From Bog-756 sp963727075 (GTDB lineage Bacteria > Actinomycetota > Acidimicrobiia > Acidimicrobiales > RAAP-2), in contig CAVSET010000003.1 of the NCBI GenBank assembly GCA_963727075.1, positions 1 through 64,000 on the forward strand: a DNA stretch of 64,000 nt. Direction: 5' to 3'. Below the pieces are notes generated by a model. That model searched no databases. It was not told the origin of the DNA and saw only the letters and a program-made list of their open reading frames with translations. Below, in pieces: positions 8,659 to 18,419 of this stretch. Position numbers and translations under genes: made by a program. Each line of letters begins with the position of its first letter. Position 1 is the stretch's first letter.

Positions 8659-11614
8659 CTAGGTGCGGGGGATCTCCCGCTCTTCGAACGTCTCTATGAC
8701 GTCGCCTTCCTTCAGGTCCTGGTAGTCGGAGAGCCCGATCCCGCACTCGAACCCGGCCTGTACCTCCCGGGCGTCGTCCTTGAACCGGCGGAGCGAGGTG
8801 ATGGTGCCCTTCCAGATGACCGCACCGTCGCGGAGGAACCGGACCTTCGAGCCCCTGGTGATCACACCCTCACGCACGTAGCAACCGGCGATGGCCCCGA
8901 CCCGGGGCACGCGGAACACCTGGCGCACCTCGGCCTCACCGGTGACGACTTCCTCGAACACCGGGGACAACAGGCCGAGCATGGCGGCCTCGAGGTCCTC
9001 GAGCAACTTGTAGATGATCTCGTAGGTCCGGATCTCCACGTTGGCCTTGACCGCCATCTCGCGGCTCCGGCGGTCGGGTCGGACGTTGAACCCGATGATG
9101 GTCGCCGCCGACGCCTGGGCCAGCTGCACGTCGTACTCGGTGATGCCGCCCACCCCCCGGTGGACGAAGCTCAGCTTCACGTCCTCGCGCTCCAGCTTGC
9201 GCAGGCTCTCGGTGACCGCCTCGAGCGATCCGCGCACGTCGGCCTTGAGGATGAGGTTGAGGGTGGCCGTCTCCCCGCGCTGGATCTGCTCGAACAGGTC
9301 CTCGAGTTTGGCCCCGCCGAGAGCGGAGGTGGCGGCCGGGACGTGACCGGCCACCCGGTACCGATGGGCCCGGGCCTCGCCAATGGTGCGCGCCTGGGCC
9401 AGCTCCGGGGCCACCCGCAGCTCGTCCCCGGCGTCGGGCGGCTCGGAGAAGCCGAGCACCTGGACCGGGGTGGACGGCGGCGCCTCCTTGATCTGGTCGC
9501 CGTGCTCGTCGACCAAGGCCTTGACCTTCCCCCAGGCCGCCCCGGCCACGATGGGGTCGCCTATTCGGAGCGTGCCCCGCTCCACGATGACCGAGGCCAC
9601 CGGCCCGCGGCCGATCTCCAACTCGGCCTCGAGGACCACACCGCGGGCCCGCCCTTCAGGGGTGGCCACCAGTTCCTCCAGCTCGGCCACCAGCACGATC
9701 TGCTCGAGCAGGTCGTCGATGCCCAGCTTCTCCAGGGCCGAGATCTCGACGGTGATGGTGTCCCCGCCCCACGACTCGGGCACCAGCCCGTGCTCGGAGA
9801 GCTGCTGGAGCACCCGGTTCGGGTCGGCCTCCTCCCGGTCGATCTTGTTGACGGCCACCACGATGGGCACGTCGGCCGCCTTGGCATGGTCGATGGCTTC
9901 GATGGTCTGGGGCATGACCCCGTCGTCCGCCGCCACCACCAGCACCACGATGTCGGTGACCTCGGTGCCCCGGGCCCGCATGGCGGTGAAGGCCTCGTGT
10001 CCCGGCGTGTCGATGAAGGTGATCGGGTGCCCGTTCCAGTCGACCTGGTAGGCCCCGATGTGCTGGGTGATCCCGCCGGCCTCGCCCGAGACTACGTTGG
10101 CGGACCGGATGCGGTCGAGCAGCAGCGTCTTGCCGTGATCGACGTGGCCCATCACCGTGACCACCGGTGGGCGCGGTCGGAGGTCCTCTTCGACCTCTTC
10201 CTCGTCGTCCTCGTCGAAGAACTTGGCCAGGAGCTCGGCCTCCCGTTCCTCGCCCGGGTCGACCAGGCGCACGTCGGCACCGAGCTCCGCGGCGAACAGG
10301 AGGATCATGTCGTCGGTCAGCGACTGGGTGGCGGTGACCATCTCGCCCTGCAGGAGCAGGAAGCGGATGACGTCGCCGGCCGAGCGGTTGAGCTTCGGTC
10401 CGAGGTCGCGAGCGGTCGACCCGCGCTCCACGATGACCTCGGTGTCTGGCACCGGCGCGGTCGATGGGGCGTAGGCGGTGAGCTGGGTCGGCTCCAGCTC
10501 CTCGAGATTGCGGCGGCGGCGGCGCGGGCGACGCTGGTTGGGCCGGCCTCGGCCCACGCCGGGTCCGCCACGGCCTCCCGGGCCGCCACCGGGGCCACCG
10601 CCCGGGCGACCGCCGTACCCACCGGCGCCACCACCGGGACGACCGCTGTAGCCGCCAGCGCCACCGCCGGGGGTGCCGGGGCGGGTCCCCGCCCCCGGTC
10701 GGCCACCACCGGATCCTGGCCCGCCCGATCGTCCGGCGTACCCGCTCGGACCACCCGGCCGGGCCCCGCTCGGGGTCGGACGACGGCCCCCCGACCCGGG
10801 CGGGGGCGGGATGGGCTTGCCCGTGACTGACCTCGGCGGTCCGCCCGGTGGTGGTGGGATCGGGCGTCCCGAGGCACTGGTCGGTGGCCGGGCGGGGGCA
10901 GACGACGGCGGGGGCGGGCTGCCCATGGTCGGGTTGGTCGCCGGAGGATGGGCCGGGGCCGACGAGGGGGTGGGCGCAGGCGGGCGGGGCGGGGCGGCCG
11001 GCGCCGCCGGGCGCCGGGGCGGCTGGAGCCGGGGCGGCACGGAGCCGGGGCGGCTGGAGCCGGGGCGGCTGGAGCCGAGGCGGCTGGCGTCATCGGGGTG
11101 GAGGCAGGCGGGGTGGCCGGTGGTGCCGGGGGGCGCGGAGGTGGTGCGCCGGCCGTCGAGGACGGGCCGGTGGAGCTCGCCACCCGGGTCGGGGTGGCGG
11201 CCGGCTGCTCGGACGCCGGCCGGCTGGTGATGAGGCGGGTGCCGGTGCGCTTGGCCGGTGGGGCGGGTGCCGGGCCGGTCGGCCGGCACCGGCACCGTCC
11301 GTCGGGGCGGGCCGCATCGCCACCGCCGGCTCCCGATCAGAGCCCTGATCTTCGACCGACGCCGGGGCGGCGGCCACCTGCTTGGCTGCTTTCTTCGTGG
11401 CGGACGGCTTCGGGGCGGCCGGCTCCTCGGGCTGGACCGGCCGGCGAAGGCCCTCCCGGTCCGCCTTCCGACGGGCGCGGTCGGCCTGCGCGTCCTCGAT
11501 GGACGACGAGTGGCTCTTCACGCCCATCCCGAGGGAGAGGCAGAGGTCGAGCGCCTCCTTGTTGGTCAGTCCCAGCTCGTGGGCGAGCTCGTAGACCCGG
11601 ATCTTCTTCGGCAA
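8659..11614 (-). CDS. infB: Translation initiation factor IF-2, two apparent frameshifts in the linker
   Basis: The GTPase that brings fMet-tRNA to the 30S subunit. The N-terminus has an IF2_N domain (KKIRVYELAHELGLTNKEAL). A long Pro/Ala/Gly-rich linker follows, then a second IF2_N domain and the G domain with GHVDHGKT, DTPGHEA and NKID, then domains II-IV ending EGDVIETFEEREI. The linker changes frame twice: near a G3 run at 11272-11274 and near 11036-11042. Adding one base at each gives a single protein of about 985 residues with uninterrupted Pro/Ala-rich composition. Start ATG 11614 gives MPKKIRVYEL, the usual N-terminus. The GTPase part alone is intact. Confidence 0.95.
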
Positions 11615-11681
11615 CGCCAGTTACAGCCCTTCATTCACGTCGCAGTGCCGGTACGCACATACGACCCTCTATCCTCGCACA

Positions 11682-11963
11682 TCACGGAGCCGAGCCCTCC
11701 GAGCCCCTTCCCACCCCGCCGGCCGGCGAGTGACCGAGCACCAGGCGGTCCCGGTCCACCTGGCCGTCGTCCAGGCGGTCCCGGAACGCCCGGTCGAAGG
11801 CCTTTGTCCGAATGGCCCGATCCACGCACTCCGGCGAGCTCCGACACAGCCACGCCCCCCGACCGGGGCGCTGGCGGTCGACCACCAACGAACCATCGTC
11901 GGCGCGGGCCACCCGGACCAGCTCGTCGATCGGACGCCTCCGCCGGCATCCGACGCACGTCCG
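11682..11963 (-). CDS. ylxR: YlxR-type RNA-binding protein (DUF448), start unresolved
   Basis: The small nucleic-acid-binding protein found between nusA and infB in many bacteria. The frame reads RTCVGCRRRRPIDELVRV, then the GRGAWLC and ECVDRAIR blocks typical of the family. The coordinates begin at the conserved RTCVGC. Upstream in this frame, back into the nusA end, there is no ATG, GTG or TTG. Either the gene starts within another frame and a base has been lost, or it uses an unusual start. Confidence 0.75.
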   Translation of the reverse strand, partial: RTCVGCRRRRPIDELVRVARADDGSLVVDRQRPGRGAWLCRSSPECVDRAIRTKAFDRAFRDRLDDGQVDRDRLVLGHSPAGGVGRGSEGSAP

Positions 11964-11971
11964 TAGGGAGC

Positions 11972-13267
11972 CTATGTCGGGCTCGCCTCCGCCGAATCGC
12001 CGGTGGCGGGCTCGGTGGCGGGCTCGGTGGCGCCCTCATGGGGGGCGACCTCCGGCGGAGCCTGGGCTTCCGGGGCGGCCGCCACCTCGGCCGGGTCGCC
12101 GTCCTCCGGCCCGGGGTCGCCCGACTCCGTCGCCTTGGCCGCGGTGGCCTCGGCCCCGTCGACCCCCTGTGACCATTCGGTGGCGGACACCGCCGTGCCC
12201 CCTTCGGCCGGCTGCCACACCATCTCGCCGGCCTCGTTCTGGATCCACTCCCCCTCGGCCCACTCCTCGCCGGCGTAGCCGGACTCCTCCTCGGCCAGCT
12301 GGGTCTCGCTCTTGATGTCGATGCGCCATCCGGTCAGCCTGGCGGCCAGCCGAGCGTTCTGCCCCTCCTTGCCGATGGCCAACGAGAGCTGGTAGTCGCT
12401 GACGATGACCGTGGCCGTCCCGGTGTCGTCGTCCAGCCGCACCTCGCGCACCCGGGCCGGGGCCAGGGCCGACTGGATGAGCTCCACCGGGTCGTCGGAG
12501 TAGGGCACCACGTCGACTCGCTCGCCGCGGAGTTCGTTGGTCACCATTCGGACCCGCGAGCCCCGGGCACCGACGCAGGCGCCGACCGGGTCGACATTGG
12601 GATCGTTCGACCACACCGCGATCTTGGTCCGGTGCCCGGGCTCACGGGCAGCAGCCTTGATCTCCACGGCACCGGAGGAGATCTCGGGCACCTCGAGCTC
12701 GAAGAGCCGCTTGATCAGGCCGGGATGGCTGCGGCTGACCACGATCTGGGGGCCCTTGGTCGTCTTGCGCACTTCCACGATGTAGGCCTTGAGGCGGGCC
12801 CCGTGCTCGTAGCGCTCATAGGAGACCTGCTCGGCCTGGGGCAACAGCGCCTCGACCTTGCCCAGGTCGAGCAAGGTGTAGCGGTTGTCGGTCTGCTGCA
12901 CGATGCCGGTGACGATGTCCCCCTCGCGCCCGGCATACTCCTCGTACTTGAGATCGCGTTCCACCTCGCGGATCCGTTGCAGGATGACCTGCTTCGCCGT
13001 CTGGGCGGCGATCCGTCCGAAGTCGTCCGGCGTGTCGTCCCACTCGCGGATCACGTTGCCCTCGTCGTCCAGCTCCTGGCCGTAGACGCGGATCTCGCCG
13101 GACTCGGGGTCGATGGTGACGACGGCTTCCTCGGCCGCATCGGGCCGGCGCTTGTAGGCGGCCACCAGGGCGTTGGCCAGCGCGTCGAGCAGTGTCTCGA
13201 CCGAGATCCCCTTGTCGTGGGCGATCTGGCTGAGGGCGTCGAGGAACTCGAAGTTGGGCTTGCTCAT
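11972..13267 (-). CDS. nusA: Transcription termination/antitermination protein NusA
   Basis: Binds RNA polymerase and RNA to modulate pausing, termination and antitermination. The order is N-terminal domain (NFEFLDALSQIAHDKGIS), S1 domain (GDIVTGIVQQ), KH1 (GACVGARGSRVRMV) and KH2 (LAIGKEGQNARLAARLTGW). The acidic Ala/Pro/Glu tail of about 100 residues lacks the repeats of gammaproteobacterial NusA. ATG 13267 is chosen because it gives MSKPNFEF and overlaps the rimP stop (ATGA). Product 431 residues. Confidence 0.96.
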   Translation of the reverse strand: MSKPNFEFLDALSQIAHDKGISVETLLDALANALVAAYKRRPDAAEEAVVTIDPESGEIRVYGQELDDEGNVIREWDDTPDDFGRIAAQTAKQVILQRIREVERDLKYEEYAGREGDIVTGIVQQTDNRYTLLDLGKVEALLPQAEQVSYERYEHGARLKAYIVEVRKTTKGPQIVVSRSHPGLIKRLFELEVPEISSGAVEIKAAAREPGHRTKIAVWSNDPNVDPVGACVGARGSRVRMVTNELRGERVDVVPYSDDPVELIQSALAPARVREVRLDDDTGTATVIVSDYQLSLAIGKEGQNARLAARLTGWRIDIKSETQLAEEESGYAGEEWAEGEWIQNEAGEMVWQPAEGGTAVSATEWSQGVDGAEATAAKATESGDPGPEDGDPAEVAAAPEAQAPPEVAPHEGATEPATEPATGDSAEASPT

Positions 13268-13797
13268 CGGGATGCGACCTGCTTCCTCTTCTCCGTCCCG
13301 GTCGACGCCGCCCCCTTCTGGTCGGCGGGCCGACGGCGCGCCCCGGGGCGCGGCGCCGGGCCCCACTCGAACACCGTGCGCGCCCGGTCCACCTCGTTGT
13401 ACGCCAGCCGTACCGGTCCCTCCGCACCCTCTACGTCCAGATCGAACCCGCCGTCGTCGGCCGACAGCAAGCGGCCCCGAACGCGACGGTCACCAGCCAC
13501 CTGCGGCCGGGTCTTGACCGTCACCGTCTCGCCCACCGCCCGGGAGAAGTGGGCCGGCGTGCGAAGCGTGCGCTCGACGCCGGGACTCGAAACCTCGAGT
13601 GCGTATCTACCCGGGATGGGGTCGAGCTCGTCCAGGACGGCCGACGCCACCCGGTTGGCCTCTGTCAGCGCGTCCAGGTCCACCCCGCCGGGCCGGTCCA
13701 CCGTGACGAGCAGGACGCCCGAGCGCAGCTCCACGTCGACCAGCTCGAGGCCGGCCGCGCCGATCACCGGCTGGAGCGTGGCATAGAGATCGTCCAT
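13264..13797 (-). CDS. rimP: Ribosome maturation factor RimP
   Basis: Needed for 30S subunit maturation. It has the N-terminal GLELVDVELRSG and the block YALEVSSPGVERTLRTPAHF that marks the family, then a C-terminal Sm-like domain. A basic tail of about 30 residues follows. It opens the rimP-nusA-ylxR-infB unit. ATG 13797 is preceded by a strong GGGAGGAGG ribosome-binding site. The 216 bp upstream hold the proS terminator and presumably this unit's promoter. Confidence 0.94.
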   Translation of the reverse strand: MDDLYATLQPVIGAAGLELVDVELRSGVLLVTVDRPGGVDLDALTEANRVASAVLDELDPIPGRYALEVSSPGVERTLRTPAHFSRAVGETVTVKTRPQVAGDRRVRGRLLSADDGGFDLDVEGAEGPVRLAYNEVDRARTVFEWGPAPRPGARRRPADQKGAASTGTEKRKQVASR

Positions 13798-13881
13798 GTG
13801 CGCTGCCTCCTCCCTGGTGCCGGCGCTGCCGTGTCGTCGTCGTCATAACCTGCTCTGCACCTTCTTCGGAAGCGTTTCTGA

Positions 13882-13914
13882 CCAAAACAAAAGCGTGGGC
13901 TGTCCGCCCACGCT
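13882..13914 (-). terminator. Rho-independent terminator downstream of proS
   Basis: On the minus strand a perfect nine-base stem (AGCGTGGGC with GCCCACGCT, loop of five) is followed by TTTTGTTTT. It lies about 100 bases after the proS stop and before rimP. It therefore splits the rpsB-to-proS run from the rimP-to-ribF run. This is the clearest U-tract terminator in the window. Confidence 0.88.
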
Positions 13915-14013
13915 CTAGCAGCGTCACCTCACTCCAACCGAACGGCAGGCGCGCAAGTATAGCAGCGGCCGATCTGGGCTGTAAACGCCGCGACGTGGGG
14001 ATTCGTCCCTTCC

Positions 14014-15723
14014 TCAGCCAGCGGCGAGCTCGTCGACGGCCGACGCCAGCGGCAGCTCGCGCTCCTCGCCCGACGCCCGCGATCGCCACTCCAGCACCCC
14101 CCGGGCCAGGCCCTTGGCCCCGACCACCAGCCGCACCGGCACCCCGATCAAGTCGGCGTCGGCGAACTTGACGCCGGGCGACACGTCGCGGTCGTCGTAG
14201 AGGACCTCCACCCCGGCTTCCATCAGGCCCCGGTAGAGCTGGTCGGCCGCCGCGGCCACCTCCGGGGCCCGGCCGGCGCCGAGGGCGGCCAGGTGCACCT
14301 GGTAGGGGGCGACCGCCGTCGGCCAGGCCAGCCCACGCTCGTCGTGGTGCTCCTCGGCCACCACGGCCAGCAACCGGCTGACCCCCATCCCGTAGCAGCC
14401 CATCGAGAAGGGCGCCTCGTCGCCGGCCTCGTTGACGAAGGTGGCGCCGGCCATCACCTGCGAGTACTTGTACCCGAGCTGGAAGGTGTGGGCGGCCTCC
14501 ACCGACCTCACCAACTCGACCGCCCGGCCGCAGCGGGGACAGGCGTCCTCGCCGCGCACCTCCGCATAGGAGCCCCATTCGTCCACGGTGAAGTCGCGGT
14601 CGAGGACCGCGCCGGTGACGTGGTGATCGGGACGGTTGGCCCCGGTGATCCATGGCCCCCTCGCCCTGACCTCGAGGTCGCCGACCACCCGGAACCCGTG
14701 CTGTTGCTGGCCGGCTGGCCCCACGTAGCCCTTCACCAGACCGGGATGGGCGGAGAAGTCGTCGTCCTCGAACAGCCGCCAGCCGCTCGGCAGCCGCGCC
14801 TCCCGGTCCCCGGGCACGAGGAGCAGCGTGGGCCGGCCCCGTTCGTCGAAGACGGCCATGCTCTTGAGGAAGTCGGCGGCCGTGACCCCACGGTCGGCGA
14901 AGACACCGACCACGTCGCTGATCCCCGGCCGATCCGGGGTGTGGTGCTCGACCATGGGGTCCGGATCGGCCCCGTCGTCGGCGGCGGGCGGGTCGGGGAT
15001 CCCCCGGGCGGCCGCCTCGACGTTGGCCGCGTACCCGCAGGAGGGGCAGCGCACGAACTGGTCCTCCCCTACCGCCGAGGGCACCATGAACTCGTGGTTC
15101 ACGTCGCCGCCGATGGCCCCCGGCTCCGCCTCGACCGGGACCGCATCGAGGCCGAGGCGCCCGAAGATCCTGAGGTAGGCGTCGAAGACGGTCCGGTACG
15201 AGCCCTGCATGGCCTCCTTGTCCACATCGAAGGAGTAGGCGTCGGCCATGATGAGCTCCCGGGTCCGGAGGAGGCCGAAGCGCGGCCGGGCCTCGTCCCG
15301 GAACTTGACCTGGATCTGGTAGACGGTGAGGGGCAGCTGCCGGTAGGAGTCGACCTCGGCCCCGACGGTGATCGTCACCACCTCCTCGTGGGTGGGGCCG
15401 AGCACGAAGGTCCCGCCCCGGGCCTCGACGGTCATGGCCGGCAGGGTGTCCGTGCCGAAGAGGGCGGCCCGACCCGACTGCTCCCAGAGCTCGATGGGGT
15501 GGAGGGCGGGGAGCAGCAGTTCCTGGCAGCCGGCGGCGTCGAGCTCCTCCCGGACCACCTGCTCGACGCGGGCCAGGACGCGCTGGCCGAGGGGGAGGAA
15601 GGTGTAGACACCCGAGGCCAGCCGCCGGATGTACCCGGCCCGGACCAGCAGTTGATGACTGGCCACCTCGGCGTCGGCCGGTGCCTCGCGCAACGTGCGG
15701 ACGAGCAGCCGGGACATGCGCAT
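14014..15723 (-). CDS. proS: Prolyl-tRNA synthetase
   Basis: Class II aminoacyl-tRNA synthetase charging tRNA-Pro. The first residues MRMSRLLVRTLREAP and GYIRRLASGVYTFLPLG are typical of the bacterial type with an inserted editing (YbaK-like) domain, seen in the middle around TAADFLKSMAVFD. Motif 2 is around FRDEARPRFGLLRTREL and motif 3 around MGCYGMGVSRLLA. ATG 15723 is chosen over upstream in-frame starts because it gives the family N-terminus; the product is 569 residues. It is last in the rpsB-to-proS run and is followed by a terminator. Confidence 0.95.
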   Translation of the reverse strand: MRMSRLLVRTLREAPADAEVASHQLLVRAGYIRRLASGVYTFLPLGQRVLARVEQVVREELDAAGCQELLLPALHPIELWEQSGRAALFGTDTLPAMTVEARGGTFVLGPTHEEVVTITVGAEVDSYRQLPLTVYQIQVKFRDEARPRFGLLRTRELIMADAYSFDVDKEAMQGSYRTVFDAYLRIFGRLGLDAVPVEAEPGAIGGDVNHEFMVPSAVGEDQFVRCPSCGYAANVEAAARGIPDPPAADDGADPDPMVEHHTPDRPGISDVVGVFADRGVTAADFLKSMAVFDERGRPTLLLVPGDREARLPSGWRLFEDDDFSAHPGLVKGYVGPAGQQQHGFRVVGDLEVRARGPWITGANRPDHHVTGAVLDRDFTVDEWGSYAEVRGEDACPRCGRAVELVRSVEAAHTFQLGYKYSQVMAGATFVNEAGDEAPFSMGCYGMGVSRLLAVVAEEHHDERGLAWPTAVAPYQVHLAALGAGRAPEVAAAADQLYRGLMEAGVEVLYDDRDVSPGVKFADADLIGVPVRLVVGAKGLARGVLEWRSRASGEERELPLASAVDELAAG

Positions 15724-15784
15724 GATCGGCGATCCTACTGTGGGGCCGCCGCGGCCCTCGGTCCGGACTCGGTCGTCCGGAGGC

Positions 15785-17026
15785 TTAGCCGGCGTCGACG
15801 GGGCCGTACTTCTTGCGGATGAGCTCCACCTTGGCCTCGGAGGCGTTGGCATCCTCGCCCTTGGCCTCGATCAGGGCCCGCCGGTCCGAATCGGCCTCGG
15901 CCTCGGCGTCGGGGTCGGCCGCCGCCAGCCGGGCCTCGACCCCCTCGGCCACCAACCGCTCGGCCTCGGCCACCAACGCGTCGACCATCTCGTCCTCGGG
16001 GACCTTCCGGATGATCTTCCCCTTGATGAAGAGGTGGCCGCATTTGCGTCCCGCCGCGATCCCGAGGTCGGCCTCGCGGGCCTCGCCGGGACCGTTGACC
16101 ACGCAGCCCATGACCGCCACCTGGATGGGGAGGTGCCGCTCCTCGAGGGCGCGCTGGGCCGCGCTGGCCACGGCGATCACGTCCACCTCGGCCCGGCCGC
16201 AGCTCGGACAGGCGATGAGGTCGAGCCCCTTGCGCTCCCTCAGGCCGAGGGCCTCCAGCAGCTGCCGTCCGGCTCGCGCCTCTTCGACCGGGTCGGCGGT
16301 GAGCGAGTAGCGGATGGTGTCCCCGATCCCCTCGGCCAGCAGGGTGGCGATGCCCGCCGTCCCCTTGAGGAGCCCGGCCGGGGGCGGCCCGGCCTCGGTG
16401 ACCCCGAGGTGGAGGGGGTGGTCGAACGTCGCGGAGGCGAGCCGGTACGACTCGATCATGAGCGGCACCGATGAGGCCTTCACCGAGATCTTGACGTTCT
16501 CGAACCCGACCTCGGCGAAGTAGGCCAGCTCGATGCGGGCCGACTCGACCAGGGCCTCCGGCGTTGCGCCCCCGAAGCGCTTGTACAGGTCGCGGTCGAG
16601 CGACCCGGCATTCACCCCGATGCGTATCGGCACGCTCCGGTCCTTGGCCTCGCTGGCTACCTGCTTGATCTCCGCCTCCTTTCGGAGGTTGCCCGGATTG
16701 AGGCGCAGGCCCTGCACACCGGCCTCCAACGCGGCCAGGGCCATCTCGTGGTGGAAGTGGATGTCGGCGATGATCGGCACCGGCGAGCGGGGGACGATGC
16801 GGGCCAGGCCCTCGGCGGCCGCCTCCTCGTTGCAGGTACAGCGCACCAGGTCGGCCCCGGCGGCGGCCAGGGCGTAGATCTGGGACAGGGTCCCCTCGGC
16901 GTCGGCCGTCTTGGTGGTGGTCATCGACTGCACGGTGACCGGTGCCCCACCGCCCACGGCCACGTCGCCGACGTGGATCTGGCGGGTCACCCGTCGCTCG
17001 GTGGTGGTCCAGGACGTCCTCGCCAT
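15785..17026 (-). CDS. ispG: (E)-4-hydroxy-3-methylbut-2-enyl-diphosphate synthase
   Basis: The penultimate enzyme of the MEP isoprenoid pathway, a 4Fe-4S reductase acting on MEcPP. TIM-barrel motifs PVTVQSMTTTKTAD, VPIIADIHFHHEMAL and GLRLNPGN are present. Cluster ligands appear in CPSCGR and GCVVNGPGEA, followed by the usual conserved Glu. A charged tail of about 60 residues after KVPEDEMVDAL is longer than usual. The neighbours dxr (same pathway) and rseP lie upstream. Confidence 0.96.
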   Translation of the reverse strand: MARTSWTTTERRVTRQIHVGDVAVGGGAPVTVQSMTTTKTADAEGTLSQIYALAAAGADLVRCTCNEEAAAEGLARIVPRSPVPIIADIHFHHEMALAALEAGVQGLRLNPGNLRKEAEIKQVASEAKDRSVPIRIGVNAGSLDRDLYKRFGGATPEALVESARIELAYFAEVGFENVKISVKASSVPLMIESYRLASATFDHPLHLGVTEAGPPPAGLLKGTAGIATLLAEGIGDTIRYSLTADPVEEARAGRQLLEALGLRERKGLDLIACPSCGRAEVDVIAVASAAQRALEERHLPIQVAVMGCVVNGPGEAREADLGIAAGRKCGHLFIKGKIIRKVPEDEMVDALVAEAERLVAEGVEARLAAADPDAEAEADSDRRALIEAKGEDANASEAKVELIRKKYGPVDAG

Positions 17027-17084
17027 ACCGCCATGCTACCGGTGACCCATCGCCGCCCTGGGGCCGGCCTCCGGCGGCTCGGGC

Positions 17085-18419
17085 TCAGCCGAACGGATTG
17101 GCCATCGGGTGGAAGACGTCGGTGAGGAAGGCCGGCACCACCAGCAGGGCCAGGAACATCAGGAACAGCCAGGTGAACGGCATCAGCTTGGCCACGTCGG
17201 CGTGGTACATGACCTTGCGCCGACCGGTCCGGATCTTCTCGTACACCGCGATGGCCACATGCCCGCCGTCGAGCGGCAGCATGGGGAAGAGATTGAAGAT
17301 CCCGAAGAAGATGTTGATGACGATGAGGATGTAGAGAAAATCGCCGATCCCGGCGTGGGCCGCGTCGGTGGCCGTCTGCACGATGCCCACGATGGACTGC
17401 GCCCGGGTGCCGTTGGCCGCCGCCTGGTTGGCCGCCTTGGCACTCGTCACCTGATCGAGCCGCTGGGTCACCCCGCTGGGAGAGAAGAGGTGCCCCACGC
17501 CCGCCACCGAGGCCCAGGCGAAGCGCCCGAGCTCGGCTCCGGTCGATGTCAGGGCACTCAGGGCCGACCGGGTCTGCACCGGCGAACCGAGGCTGACCCC
17601 GATGAGACCGAATGGCGCCGTGCCGGGCGGCGGAGCCGAGTCCTTCTCGTGGAGCGAGCGTCCGTTGGCCGGCGTCACCGTGAGCGTCCTCGGGCGACCG
17701 TGGCGGTCCACCACCACGGTCAGCGGTTGACCGGGATGGTCGTGGATGGCGGTCGTGAGGGTGTCCACGCTGCCACCGATGGGCTTGCCGTCGACCGACA
17801 CCACCACGTCCCCGGGCCGGATGCCGCCGGCTGCGGCCGGGCTGGCCTGGCCACCGACCTGGTTCAGTCCTTGGATCTGGACCTGGTTCGAGTTGGGCAC
17901 GCCGACGAAGGCCAGCAGCACCCACAGCAGCACGAAGGCCATGAGGAAGTGCATGGCCGATCCGGCCACCGCCACCAGCAGCCGGGCGTGGAACGGCTTC
18001 TCCCGGTAGAGGCGATCCTCGTCGGCCGGGTCGACCTCCTCGAGGTTGGTCATGCCCGGGATCTTCACGTACCCGCCCAGCGGCAGCGCCTTGACCCCGT
18101 ACTCGGTCTCCCCCACCCGGAAGGACCACAGACGCGGCCCGAAACCGACGAAGTACTCGGTCACCTTCATGCCACCTCGCTTGGCCGCCAGGAAGTGCCC
18201 GAGCTCGTGGAGCATGACGATGACGATGATGGAGGCGACGACGATCAGCAGATCGGTGTAGCCCGTGCCGACGGCCAGAGCCACGACAGCCGCGATGGCG
18301 GCGATCAGCTCGAAGGCCAATCGCCGCGGCGATTTGGCGTTGGCCGGCGGGCCGCGGCGGCCCTCGCGGGCTCCACCGCCCGGCTCGTCGGTGGGCCGGT
18401 GAGTCTCGATCAAGCTCAC
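17085..18419 (-). CDS. rseP: Site-2 zinc metalloprotease, RseP/Rip1-like (M50)
   Basis: An intramembrane protease that cleaves membrane-anchored regulators such as anti-sigma factors. The zinc site HELGH lies at residues 71-75 in the first membrane segment. A PDZ domain in the middle contains GGIRPGDVVVSVDGKPIGG. The third zinc ligand motif is seen near the C-terminus in MLPLDGGH. Four hydrophobic segments are visible. The N-terminal 30 residues are cytoplasmic and basic. The start codon overlaps the dxr stop by four bases. Confidence 0.93.
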   Translation of the reverse strand: MSLIETHRPTDEPGGGAREGRRGPPANAKSPRRLAFELIAAIAAVVALAVGTGYTDLLIVVASIIVIVMLHELGHFLAAKRGGMKVTEYFVGFGPRLWSFRVGETEYGVKALPLGGYVKIPGMTNLEEVDPADEDRLYREKPFHARLLVAVAGSAMHFLMAFVLLWVLLAFVGVPNSNQVQIQGLNQVGGQASPAAAGGIRPGDVVVSVDGKPIGGSVDTLTTAIHDHPGQPLTVVVDRHGRPRTLTVTPANGRSLHEKDSAPPPGTAPFGLIGVSLGSPVQTRSALSALTSTGAELGRFAWASVAGVGHLFSPSGVTQRLDQVTSAKAANQAAANGTRAQSIVGIVQTATDAAHAGIGDFLYILIVINIFFGIFNLFPMLPLDGGHVAIAVYEKIRTGRRKVMYHADVAKLMPFTWLFLMFLALLVVPAFLTDVFHPMANPFG

